DNA of 11,272 nt. It comes from JBOFMT01 sp051658525. Its GTDB lineage: Bacteria; Bacillota_I; Bacilli_A; Erysipelotrichales; Erysipelotrichaceae. The stretch spans positions 1 to 11,272 of the forward strand of contig JBOFMT010000103.1 of assembly GCA_051658525.1 (NCBI GenBank), read 5' to 3'. The notes under the pieces were generated by a model. That model did no database searches. It worked only from the letters and a program-made list of their open reading frames with translations, and had not been told where the DNA came from. Below, one piece after another: positions 1 through 7,501 of this stretch; positions within the stretch are counted from its first letter, which is position 1; every line of letters begins with the position of its first letter. Both the position numbers and the translations under genes were made by a program.

Positions 1-169
1 GTTTTATTAGCTTGATTGCTTTGTTTCTATTTTCTATCAGAGCATTGTTCATTCGTCTTTGATCTAGTGATGGAATTTGAATAAAGGAGTTTATGATCTC
101 CTGTTTCCAGTTTTTAAGCATGGTTGAAAGTTCTTTAAACATACGCTTACAGTAGTTTAGTAATTTCAA
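1..169 (-). pseudogene. ISL3-family transposase, C-terminal fragment
   Basis: Read on the minus strand this stretch translates without a stop from about 169 to the window edge. The segment MLKNWKQEIINSF is followed by NNALIENRNKAIKLIK. That matches the conserved C-terminal region of ISL3-type DDE transposases, where an asparagine-rich IENRNK-like or EGxNNKIK-like motif precedes the IKLIK stretch. An in-frame stop (TGA, complement of 168-170) cuts the frame upstream and no transposase-like sequence was seen beyond it, so the gene is 5' truncated. The 3' end lies outside the window. It is probably a relic of a past insertion that marks the edge of a mobile region. The family is assigned from memory of the motif, not from a search. 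Confidence 0.6.
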
Positions 170-194
170 TCATTTTATGCATAAATGTACCGCC

Positions 195-332
195 TTAACG
201 TACAAAAAAGACACCATATTCTTCTTGTACAGCCTCAGCATAACATGGGTGGTAATTAGTGGTATCACTAAGCGTCACTGTGGTACCCAAACTCCGAAGA
301 AGGGTTGCTCTTTCTCTGACGGAGAGGTCCAT
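195..332 (-). pseudogene. possible 45-residue ORF or gene fragment, unknown
   Basis: On the minus strand an ATG at 332-330 opens a 45-codon frame ending in TAA at 197-195. The product begins MDLSVRERATLL, includes TTNYHPCYAEAV and ends EEYGVFFVR. The composition looks protein-like, with mixed charged and hydrophobic residues and no low-complexity runs. The frame is closed by a stop at 353-351, only six codons before the ATG, and no convincing SD precedes it. I do not recognise the family. It could be a decayed gene piece left between two insertions, or chance. Confidence 0.25.
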
Positions 333-395
333 ACAATCAACGAAAACATTTTAACAGCAGATGCTACTTATATCATATAAAAAAATGTAGTGAAA

Positions 396-428
396 GTACC
401 TCGAGATAATTAGGTTACCTTTTTTTTT
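396..428 (+). terminator. weak terminator-like hairpin with T tract
   Basis: GTACCT at 396-401 can pair with AGGTTAC at 412-418 with one bulged T, around a 10-nt loop. A run of eight to nine T follows to 428. No plus-strand gene is recognised upstream, so it may be a relic or may insulate the helicase operon from upstream transcription. Confidence 0.35.
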
Positions 429-679
429 GCTTACAAAAAGACAGTTTTTGCTAGAATTGAGGACAACTTCATAATTTTTTCTTTTTCATATAGATTTATT
501 AACTACAAGTGATAAAATTTAAGTTGAGTAATCGCTTACAGTTGTGACTTGTACATAGTAGAGACGTTTTAGCATAAATAAAAAATGATTCTTATTCATA
601 TAAACCATGCAATATAGCAATAATTCTTTGCAAAAGTACTGACAAATAAATGAAATAAATATGAAAGGCGGAGTTGAAT
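429..679 (+). other. AT-rich leader of the helicase operon
   Basis: No coding sequence was supported on either strand. Possible but weak SigA elements occur, for example TTGCAA at 628-633, and none has a convincing -10 partner. The only clear signal is the SD AAAGGCGGAG at 663-672, which belongs to the helicase gene. The helicase operon promoter probably lies somewhere here but cannot be placed from sequence alone. Confidence 0.5.
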
Positions 680-3600
680 ATGATAAACAAAAGAGATAGT
701 TTTTCAAGTAAAGTAATTTCTTTTTACTATAAGGATTTAGAAAATATATATAGTGCAACAAATAGTCGTTTTGGGTCATACAGTGGAACAATAAATCTTA
801 AAGTAGACAAAAAGTTAACGTGTTATACATGTGTTAAAACACTTGTATATTCTTATGAAGATCGAGATGATGAAGTGATTTCATCGTTTTTTGAACAAAA
901 TCAATTTGATTTTTATGACACAATACATATTGATTTCAGAGAAATAGGTAAATGTATTATTCTACTCCTACAAGAAGACAGAGTAAATGCGTATTTCTAT
1001 AAAAATGAGCAAAAGTTTTTTTTACCATCGAGTATACAATACCTCAAATTTAAAAAAATCGAAATATCTTCCTTTTGTTTTAATTTTGAAAACGGTTGTC
1101 CTATATCAAAGCAAAGCAGGCAATATCTTGAAACTTATAAGAAGTACCATGAACAAGAAATAGATAGATTGCAAGAAAAGCAAGATAGCACATTTGTAGA
1201 GATTGATAAATCTTTTTTTTGTATCTATCACCAATACTTCCGAATGCTCGGCGTGGATAATACCCTTGTCCTTCCCATTACTAATAAAACACAAAAATAT
1301 AAAAAAATACTGTTAAAAATCAAACACTTAACAAAAGAAGAGACGAAAACATTTTCAAAAATATCGTCATCAGGACTATCGCAAGAGGAGTTTAGTCTGT
1401 ATACCGATCAATTACTCGATGATGGAATAGAACTAGAAAACGGAATGAATTTATTATTGTTAACTTTTGAAGAAGATGACATAGATAAAGAAAAATTTAT
1501 TTCTGAGGTTCTTAATGTTGAAAATACTAATATCCGAATTGTTCAAGACAATAAAGGTGAAATTGTACAACTGCAAAAAATCGTACGTGCTATTGATCAA
1601 ATCTTATCCGGTACTTTCGTTAATCCAGATTTGGTAAATATGATATGTAGCAATGAAATTATGGAATACTATGAACAAAAAAAGCCTTTTGACTTTGATA
1701 TTCAGGAGTCAGAGTTATATAAGAAATACCCAAATTTGAAAAATAACATAGAACAATGTATTTGTGTAGAGAAAATTTTACATATGGAGGCGGAACAAAT
1801 GCCTCTCATGTTAGTCCAGGGGCCTCCTGGTACAGGGAAAACAGAATTGATATTAACTGTGATAAGAGAGCTATCAAAACGGAAGAAAAATGTGTTAATT
1901 AGTTCTAATGTACATGTAGCTTGCAATAACATCATTGAACGCTCCAAAAATGACAAAGAACTCATCATAAAGCGATATAGTTCATTGTATGATGAAGCGA
2001 AATATCAAGAAGAGTTAACTGAAAATCAAACAAGATATGTAAAAAATCAAGTTTTAGAAGGGTTTACATATAAAGGTAGAGTAATTGATTCTAATAGTCA
2101 AATGATTGAATTAGAATCGAAATTAGAGCAACTTGATGGTGAACTTGACTTGATTGAAAGTAAATTGCAAACATTTCAAGATAAGAATCATAAATATATA
2201 AATTATTTACAACAATTGGAACATTTGAAAAAGAGTATAAAAGATGCAGAATGTGAAATTGAGCGACATACAGATAAAAAAATTGACTTGCTAGACCGAC
2301 ATCATACAATAAATGATGAAAAGCAACAAGTAGAAAATGATATTCACATGATTGATGAAAAAATAGAGACCCATAAAATAACTCAGTCGCACATTAAGGA
2401 ACAAATTACTCTAGACAATAACGAAATAATGACGGAAAGAATAATACTTGAAAAAAATATAGCTGATAAAGATGCATTCATTTCGTATATTGATAATCAT
2501 GAAACTTTACTTGAAGAATGTATTGATAGGATAAAAAAGTTAAATGATGAACTTTCTTTACTTAAAAATTTAAGCATTAGTGAACTAAGAAATTTTGTAG
2601 TGAAGACAAATGAGCATGAGTATACAAATATCATAAATAAACACTTCATGAGCGAATATCTAGATAGCTTAAAACTTGGAAAACTATTTACCATAGTTAA
2701 ACATGACGTTGCCACATCAAATATTGAAAAACTGACAAAAAAAACAGTAGAAGAACTATATTACAATATTGAGCAAATTTATGCAGTAGATGGAAAATTT
2801 ATTAAAAGTATAAACGAATTGCATCAGTATTATGACTTAACAGCTATTAGTAAGTTAGGTTTGTACTTAGGGTTTAATAGCACCATCTCAACTAAAAGTT
2901 TGAAAGTGTACAAAACTGCACTTATTGATACATGTAAAAGAGTCTATTATAATAAACAGATTTTTATTGAAGACATATTGAAAGATATAAATGAACAACG
3001 ACTTATTGACATTATTCAAGGTGCGAATGACAAGATTAGAGAATTTGAAAAAGAGATTGAGAAAATAAACGCAGATAAACGTGATAAAACAAGAATAATT
3101 TATGAGTTTGAACAAAATATTCGAAATAGCGAAAATAAAATACAAGCTATTGTTCGAACTAAGAGAAAAAAAGAAGAAGATTTTTATAAGGAAATAAGAT
3201 GTTCAAACGAAGAGGAAAAAAACAAACAAAGCGAAAATCAAAAATTAAAAAGTTTAAATGGTAAATTGACTGAATTTGTTAATAATGTAAACGTTCTAGA
3301 TAATGATATTGAAAAATTAGAAATGGAAAATAGCGAACATTACGAGCAGATAAAAGAAATACAAGAGAAGATTAGTATACTAGCCTTTCACAAAGGCGAT
3401 CATAAGAACAACATAGAGCAAGAATATAATTTGATTGAGGCAGAGATTTCCACATTAAAAAAAGAGAAGCAAAACGTCACAGATGCACTATTTAATATTA
3501 AATCGAAGCTCAGTGAAATTAACGAAACAAGTGAAGAAACACGAAAATTATTGTTTGAATATGCAAAAGAACTAGGGGAACTGAGTGAGAAGTCATCTGC

Positions 3601-4747
3601 AGAAGTTGTAGATGCAATGTCTTGCAATAGTGGAGTTTTTAAGAAGATGTTTGAAAATACGAGTCATGCGGAGGGTTCCATAGTATCTATGACAACAAGT
3701 CAAATTTCTCAGTATTTTTCAAGAGCTAATAATTTTAATTTTGACTATGTAATTATTGATGAAGCGAGTAAATGTAATTTTCAGGATTTGGTAATTTCTT
3801 TACCAAATACAAAACATCTAGTACTAATTGGAGATTATATGCAATTGGAATCAAATACTGAAAAATATACAAGTTTAAGCGATTCAGTGAAATCAATTTT
3901 TCAAAATGAAGAAGTATGGAATAGGATGAACGTATCACCATTTTCTTCCTTACTACATCATATTTTAAGAAGTCATATTGATCGAAATAGTTCTGTACAT
4001 GACTTAGATTCAACGTTATCTGTACTAAAACGGCAATATAGAATGAACAAAGGTATTTTTGATTTGGTGTCTCCGGTATACTCTATCTATAAAGGATTTT
4101 CAATTATCGATGAAAAAAATACTTCTTCAAATGATTTATTAGTTTTGCAAGTTTCTGGTAATGAAGAAGGAGAAAAACAGTATAAAAACACAGGTGAAAT
4201 TCTTGCTGTTTCAAATATTATTAAACATGTATATGAAAACAAACATCAGATAAATACCATTAAGTCAATTGGAATCATCACAGGTTATCGTAGGCAAGCA
4301 AACGAATTAAATAGAGCTATTAAAAGATTAAAATTAACGGATCATTTTAAAATAGAGATTGGCACGATTGATAGGTTCCAAGGTAAAGAATTTGATTTAG
4401 TTATACTAAGTATGGTAAGAACACAAAAAATTGGATTCTTAAAAGAAATACGAAGAATGAATGTTGCGGTTTCTAGGGCCAAAAAACACTTGGTCATTGC
4501 TGGCAACTTTGCAGAACTAAATAAAATCGCACAAATGGAGTTGCAGCGACACAACACTGCTATTCATGATAGACTTGGTAAAAAGAAAAAGGCACATGTA
4601 TTAAATCATGAAACTAGATATGTATTGAAATACATGATTCCAAGTTTGTTTAATAATCGCTCGATATTTCTTTCAAACGACGAGTCTGCAAAGCATATCA
4701 TTGACATGATAAAGGAGACAAATAATGCAACCAATAACATATTCTAG
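680..4747 (+). CDS. UPF1/DNA2-like SF1 helicase with a long coiled-coil arm
   Basis: This 1355-residue protein has the full superfamily 1 helicase motif set, so it probably uses ATP to move on or remodel DNA or RNA. Visible motifs are Walker A GPPGTGKT (381-388), an Ia-like SNVHVACNN (about 409), Walker B VIIDEAS (1024-1030), motif III GDYMQL (1051-1056), QYRM (1119-1122), GTIDRFQGKE (1228-1237) and NVAVSRAK (1261-1268). The order and DRFQGKE/SRAK wording are those of the UPF1/DNA2 (COG1112-like) branch. Between Ia and Walker B lie about 600 residues of charged heptad-like helix in two blocks (about 475-630 and 775-970), separated by a less charged globular stretch. The first 350 residues are unassigned and no nuclease motif was seen at the C-terminus. 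I chose ATG 680 because SD AAAGGCGGAG (663-672) sits about 7 nt upstream; TTG 674 would be too close. The gene overlaps the next by 23 bp. A defence role is inferred from context only. Confidence 0.9.
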   Translation: MINKRDSFSSKVISFYYKDLENIYSATNSRFGSYSGTINLKVDKKLTCYTCVKTLVYSYEDRDDEVISSFFEQNQFDFYDTIHIDFREIGKCIILLLQEDRVNAYFYKNEQKFFLPSSIQYLKFKKIEISSFCFNFENGCPISKQSRQYLETYKKYHEQEIDRLQEKQDSTFVEIDKSFFCIYHQYFRMLGVDNTLVLPITNKTQKYKKILLKIKHLTKEETKTFSKISSSGLSQEEFSLYTDQLLDDGIELENGMNLLLLTFEEDDIDKEKFISEVLNVENTNIRIVQDNKGEIVQLQKIVRAIDQILSGTFVNPDLVNMICSNEIMEYYEQKKPFDFDIQESELYKKYPNLKNNIEQCICVEKILHMEAEQMPLMLVQGPPGTGKTELILTVIRELSKRKKNVLISSNVHVACNNIIERSKNDKELIIKRYSSLYDEAKYQEELTENQTRYVKNQVLEGFTYKGRVIDSNSQMIELESKLEQLDGELDLIESKLQTFQDKNHKYINYLQQLEHLKKSIKDAECEIERHTDKKIDLLDRHHTINDEKQQVENDIHMIDEKIETHKITQSHIKEQITLDNNEIMTERIILEKNIADKDAFISYIDNHETLLEECIDRIKKLNDELSLLKNLSISELRNFVVKTNEHEYTNIINKHFMSEYLDSLKLGKLFTIVKHDVATSNIEKLTKKTVEELYYNIEQIYAVDGKFIKSINELHQYYDLTAISKLGLYLGFNSTISTKSLKVYKTALIDTCKRVYYNKQIFIEDILKDINEQRLIDIIQGANDKIREFEKEIEKINADKRDKTRIIYEFEQNIRNSENKIQAIVRTKRKKEEDFYKEIRCSNEEEKNKQSENQKLKSLNGKLTEFVNNVNVLDNDIEKLEMENSEHYEQIKEIQEKISILAFHKGDHKNNIEQEYNLIEAEISTLKKEKQNVTDALFNIKSKLSEINETSEETRKLLFEYAKELGELSEKSSAEVVDAMSCNSGVFKKMFENTSHAEGSIVSMTTSQISQYFSRANNFNFDYVIIDEASKCNFQDLVISLPNTKHLVLIGDYMQLESNTEKYTSLSDSVKSIFQNEEVWNRMNVSPFSSLLHHILRSHIDRNSSVHDLDSTLSVLKRQYRMNKGIFDLVSPVYSIYKGFSIIDEKNTSSNDLLVLQVSGNEEGEKQYKNTGEILAVSNIIKHVYENKHQINTIKSIGIITGYRRQANELNRAIKRLKLTDHFKIEIGTIDRFQGKEFDLVILSMVRTQKIGFLKEIRRMNVAVSRAKKHLVIAGNFAELNKIAQMELQRHNTAIHDRLGKKKKAHVLNHETRYVLKYMIPSLFNNRSIFLSNDESAKHIIDMIKETNNATNNIF

Positions 4748-6353
4748 AAGCCATATGGTAAGTTTTCAAATTTATCAAGTTAAGATAGGTGGTATCCAAT
4801 TACTTAAAAGCCAAAAACTGACATTGTATCAAAAGTATATTATTTATCTACTGAATATCGGAGTAAATGCTAAAAACCGAACAGAATTGATAGAAAAAAT
4901 TTCTCGATTTTTAAACTTAAAACAAGCAATAGTGCAAGAATTTATAAATTTGCTTTTCGACTTGAGATATATTTTGTTTGACGGTAGTAGCGAATATAAG
5001 TTATCTCAACGATATGAATTAATACTCGATGAATCTAATAGAAATATGCTAGGCCATGTAACAAAAGCTGAAAAAGCAGTAGATGGTATTTACATGATAG
5101 ACCAGCTGTATCAAACGTTTACAAAAACAGATTTGAATAAGTATGGGTTCAAACAAAATCATATTGAGGGCGAGAACTTGATTGAAATAAATAAGACAAT
5201 TAAACATAACTTTAGTAAGTATTTTGTACGTGATAGTATCGAGAAATTTATTGTTGAAGAAAGTGGTCACTTATATAAGTTAGCTGAAAATTTCAAGTGC
5301 AAATTCGAAGAGGTAATAGCACTTTATAAAGTCGATGTAAATTGTAAACGAGTATATGAGTATAAAGATGGAGTTTCTAAAGTTGTGGATGTTGTATTTG
5401 ATGGAGAGATGATACCTGAACTAGTCCAGTTACAAAAAAGAGAAGATGTTTACGATACTGAATTACCTTTGTTTATTCAAGATGCCTACGAAAGAATTAG
5501 AAAACTGGCAGCGAATCAAAATAGTATTGATAATAAGAAAATAGAGCAGGAAGATTTACTACTCGAAATAGTACAATTGGAAAATCAAGTAGATAATGAC
5601 AAGCGTGAATTAAAAAATATCGAGAACCACCATGTTGATTCGCAAGTAGCGACTAGGAAAAAGCTAGTTGCTACAGAAATAGAGGCTAAACAAGAATTAA
5701 ATAATAGTATTAATAAAAAGAATAAAAAAATTAATGAAAAAACTACTGAATTAAATATCTCTGAAAAAAAATCACGGAAGCTCGAAGAAGAAATCAAAGA
5801 AATGGTAATTGAAATGAATACCATACTTCCTGAAATTGCGAAGGTATATGATAAGTATTTAGAAAGCAAAATAGGTTGTAAAATATTATCAAACAAAATT
5901 AGAGAAATTTGTGTTCTTACTTGTGATATGATTGAACAATCAAATTTAGAGAGTTATGATGAATTTGAGAATACGATGCAAAAATCGAAGGATCTATTTA
6001 AACAAACCTTGAAAGTGATATTTAGTGTAGCCTTGAGTAAGTCATTAAAAAACTTAGTAGATGTTTACGATGAAAGTAATATTGTTACATATGAGAGTAA
6101 GTTGAAAAATAAAAACGTAAGATCAGGTGTATTACGTAATTTGAAAACATTCCACCGCTTAAGCAATTCTTATGGACATATAAATGATGATGGTATTACG
6201 AAAACTTCCAATAAAGAAATCATTGAATCCTTTAAACAAGATGAAGTTAATAGAAGACGAATAGTCTTATCTGCTCCCATCCAATTTTTATTGCAACTCG
6301 AATTGAGTAGTAAAGAATTAAAAAATATCGAAATAAAATTTAACGATAACTAA
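4725..6353 (+). CDS. winged-helix and coiled-coil partner of the helicase, unknown family
   Basis: This 542-residue protein has its start inside the helicase gene (23-bp overlap) with SD AAAGGAG at 4711-4717, 7 nt before ATG. The two are therefore translationally coupled and probably made in fixed ratio. Residues about 30-100 (LTLYQKYIIYLLNIG, then a Leu/Ile helix pair and KLSQRY) look like a small winged-helix domain as found in PLD- or helicase-linked bacterial proteins; this is inference from pattern. Residues about 120-255 form a mixed, probably globular region. Residues about 260-370 are a Lys/Glu-rich coiled coil. The C-terminal 170 residues are helical and basic, with no catalytic motif I can name. 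No signal peptide or membrane segment is visible. The matching coiled coils suggest it binds the helicase arm. It may be a DNA-reading adaptor or regulator, and I do not recognise a named family. Confidence 0.85.
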   Translation: MQPITYSRSHMVSFQIYQVKIGGIQLLKSQKLTLYQKYIIYLLNIGVNAKNRTELIEKISRFLNLKQAIVQEFINLLFDLRYILFDGSSEYKLSQRYELILDESNRNMLGHVTKAEKAVDGIYMIDQLYQTFTKTDLNKYGFKQNHIEGENLIEINKTIKHNFSKYFVRDSIEKFIVEESGHLYKLAENFKCKFEEVIALYKVDVNCKRVYEYKDGVSKVVDVVFDGEMIPELVQLQKREDVYDTELPLFIQDAYERIRKLAANQNSIDNKKIEQEDLLLEIVQLENQVDNDKRELKNIENHHVDSQVATRKKLVATEIEAKQELNNSINKKNKKINEKTTELNISEKKSRKLEEEIKEMVIEMNTILPEIAKVYDKYLESKIGCKILSNKIREICVLTCDMIEQSNLESYDEFENTMQKSKDLFKQTLKVIFSVALSKSLKNLVDVYDESNIVTYESKLKNKNVRSGVLRNLKTFHRLSNSYGHINDDGITKTSNKEIIESFKQDEVNRRRIVLSAPIQFLLQLELSSKELKNIEIKFNDN

Positions 6354-6356
6354 ACT

Positions 6357-6392
6357 TATAGTTACAGTCATTGTTTATGTAATGACACTATA
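6357..6392 (+). repeat. bulged intergenic hairpin
   Basis: TATAGT (6357-6362) pairs with ACTATA (6387-6392), and GTCATT (6367-6372) pairs with AATGAC (6381-6386). TACA bulges on the left arm and the loop is 8 nt. It lies just after the stop of the coiled-coil gene and before the SD of the next ORF. No T tract follows, so it is more likely an RNA-stability or processing element than a terminator. Confidence 0.4.
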
Positions 6393-6408
6393 AAGAAAGA
6401 GGATGACA

Positions 6409-6552
6409 ATGAAAAATATTGATGAATTTATTGCTTCTTTATTTCGAGCAAATATCGATGATATGGGAATGGATTGGGCATATGATCATTGTGGTGCTTG
6501 TCTCAATATACAAAATGGTGATGCTAGAATGGAAAACGGACACATTAAATAG
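6409..6552 (+). CDS. 47-residue CxxC mini-protein, unknown
   Basis: ATG 6409 follows a good SD (GAAAGAGG, 6395-6402) at about 6 nt and opens 47 codons ending at TAG 6550-6552. The product starts MKNIDEFIASLFRANIDD and contains a single DHCGAC pair of cysteines near residues 28-31. It may be an intact mini-protein, or the N-terminal stub of a zinc-binding gene cut by the IS3-type insertion that begins within about 60 bp. It lies downstream of the helicase pair without a terminator and could be co-transcribed. No function can be assigned. Confidence 0.5.
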   Translation: MKNIDEFIASLFRANIDDMGMDWAYDHCGACLNIQNGDARMENGHIK

Positions 6553-6608
6553 AGACAAATGTTACCTTTATAGAAACAATAGTTGTATCTCAAAGGGGAA
6601 TGAAGCTT

Positions 6609-6677
6609 ATGAAAAAACACGATAAAGAATTTTAATTAAATGCTGTTAACTATTACTTGAATCACAAAGAGCTTGGG
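6609..6677 (+). pseudogene. IS3-family OrfA, N-terminal fragment
   Basis: ATG 6609 starts MKKHDKEF, then a TAA at 6633-6635 where a Lys codon is expected. The same frame continues LNAVNYYLNHKELG. This is the typical opening of IS3-type OrfA helix-turn-helix proteins (KKYDKEFKLNAV-like). The premature stop and the loss of everything after HKELG make it a dead fragment. Confidence 0.7.
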
Positions 6678-6910
6678 ATATTGGTCCCGATATGAGTCCA
6701 GATTGGTGTATTAAAATTATTGAAAAAGCAAAAAGAAGAAGAAAACTTGATAACGCTATTATTCTACAAGTCGATCGAGCTGTACAATATACTTCGAAAC
6801 GATTTATTGAAGCAAATAAAAATGACATAACTATGAGTTATTCAAAAAAAGCAACACCGTGGGATAATGCAGTAATTGAGTCATTTCATGCACTAATAAA
6901 GCGTGAATGG
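6674..6910 (+). pseudogene. IS3-family OrfB integrase-core fragment
   Basis: Reading from TGG 6674, the frame gives WDIGPDMSPDW, then QVDRAVQYTSKRF and SYSKKATPWDNAVIESFHAL. This is the second half of the rve/DDE integrase core of IS150-like OrfB. The second catalytic Asp (VDR) and the Glu (IES) are kept, but the first Asp lies in the deleted part. The usual HSDRG is changed to QVDRA. Homology stops at IKREW (6910), where the frame runs straight into the next gene and ends at 6923-6925 after four unrelated residues. Confidence 0.75.
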
Positions 6911-7118
6911 TGTTTTTACGTGTGAATCTTGTGGTACGACGAACTGGGCTGCTGCCAATCAGGATTACTATGATGAAGACGAAGATGATTCCTGGCTTTG
7001 TGAAGCATGTGAAAACTATGATGAAGATGCGGAAGAAGAGGAAGATGATGATTATGAGTTAGAAGAGGATGAAACGGGTGAAGGTACAATCGTTTACGTG
7101 TTTGATGACGAATCGTAG
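6903..7118 (+). pseudogene. zinc-knuckle protein with acidic tail, probably N-terminally truncated
   Basis: The frame from GTG 6903 gives 71 residues: TCESCGTTNW, an acidic linker, WLCEACEN, then a tail made mostly of Glu and Asp ending in FDDES. The four cysteines (CxxC, 22 residues, CxxC) should bind one zinc. The only start codon, GTG 6903, lies inside the IS3 transposase remnant and has no SD. The first cysteine is just seven residues in, so the original N-terminus was probably replaced by the element. The knuckle resembles the C-terminus of the 177-residue protein at 10609-11142, where it is the last part of a longer protein. That supports truncation. The strongly acidic tail could bind basic proteins or mimic nucleic acid, which is inference. 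It may still be expressed by read-through. Confidence 0.6.
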
Positions 7119-7135
7119 GCTGATAGGTAAGTGAC

Positions 7136-7354
7136 ATGAAAGAAAAAGGTGTTGAAAGTTTAGTAGAAGCTCTGCTTTGTAGTAGAGAAAGCTTAGCAGC
7201 GTATGAGCAGTATCATAAGCTTGACCTAACAAATCAAGATAATGAAGCAATCCTTACACAAATAGGGTTTTGTACTGCTTGTCGTAGGTGGTATCGTATC
7301 TATGAGATGGCAGGCTTTGATGTTTGTTTAAACTGTATGCACTATTTAAGATGA
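7136..7354 (+). CDS. 72-residue zinc-ribbon protein, paralogue of 8903-9115
   Basis: The product starts MKEKGVESLVEALL and ends with a CTAC...CLNC ribbon (CxxC, 14 residues, CxxC) around RRWYRIYEMAGFDV. The spacing is that of a small structural zinc ribbon. The N-terminal 40 residues are a helical region. An SD-like AGGTAAG lies at 7123-7129 upstream. It begins 17 bp after the acidic zinc-knuckle frame. A paralogue with about 32 of 62 aligned residues identical lies on the far side of the Fic module. No catalytic residues are visible. It may be a protein- or nucleic-acid-binding accessory factor. The family is not recognised. Confidence 0.75.
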   Translation: MKEKGVESLVEALLCSRESLAAYEQYHKLDLTNQDNEAILTQIGFCTACRRWYRIYEMAGFDVCLNCMHYLR

Positions 7355-7447
7355 TAAAATACATAGTCATCGTACGATATTGTAGAATTATTCATTATCT
7401 TTTACTAAGTTCTGTAGTGCAATAAAAATGTGTAAGCCTACTCAAAT

Positions 7448-7489
7448 ATTAACCTACAAAATTGCATTTTTTTTGAATATCAGGTTAAT
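7448..7489 (+). promoter_or_regulatory. inverted repeat, candidate operator of the Fic module
   Basis: ATTAACCT (7448-7455) and AGGTTAAT (7482-7489) are perfect 8-bp inverted half-sites separated by 26 bp. The right half-site lies between the -35 and -10 elements of the adjacent promoter. This placement fits a repressor site, possibly for the antitoxin itself through its N-terminal domain; that last point is inference. Confidence 0.45.
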
Positions 7490-7501
7490 GCATGGTATAA
7501 T
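7473..7501 (+). promoter_or_regulatory. SigA-type extended -10 promoter of the Fic module
   Basis: TTGAAT (7473-7478) is followed after 17 bp by TATAAT (7496-7501). The -10 is preceded by TGG, giving an extended -10. A second TATAAT overlaps at 7501-7506. It stands about 27 bp upstream of the antitoxin start and is the best promoter in the window. Confidence 0.8.

Larger units (their letters stand above)
6609..6910 (+). mobile_element. internally deleted IS3-family (IS150-like) element
   Basis: The first residues of an OrfA-like protein (6609-6677) are joined directly to the C-terminal catalytic part of OrfB (from about 6674 to 6910). Roughly 1 kb of the usual element is missing. The join falls in the shared bases TTGGG at 6673-6677. 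The SD-like AAAGGGG at 6592-6598 ahead of OrfA fits the normal element layout. A TG-starting left end may sit near 6560, but no matching right inverted repeat was found, so the right end is truncated. The element cannot encode an active transposase. Confidence 0.75.

Noticed and set aside
177..380. 67-residue plus-strand ORF
   Set aside because: No SD precedes it, the product has no recognisable domain, and a more protein-like frame lies on the opposite strand.
674..679. TTG 674 as the helicase start
   Set aside because: It falls two bases after the SD at 663-672. ATG 680 has normal spacing.
6419..6625. 68-residue plus-strand ORF
   Set aside because: It is out of frame with the SD-led ORF at 6409 and runs into the IS3 remnant with unnatural composition.
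7369..7378. 10-bp palindrome ATCGTACGAT after the first zinc-ribbon gene
   Set aside because: It is short and lacks a T tract or a second copy, so it is not supported as a terminator or operator.
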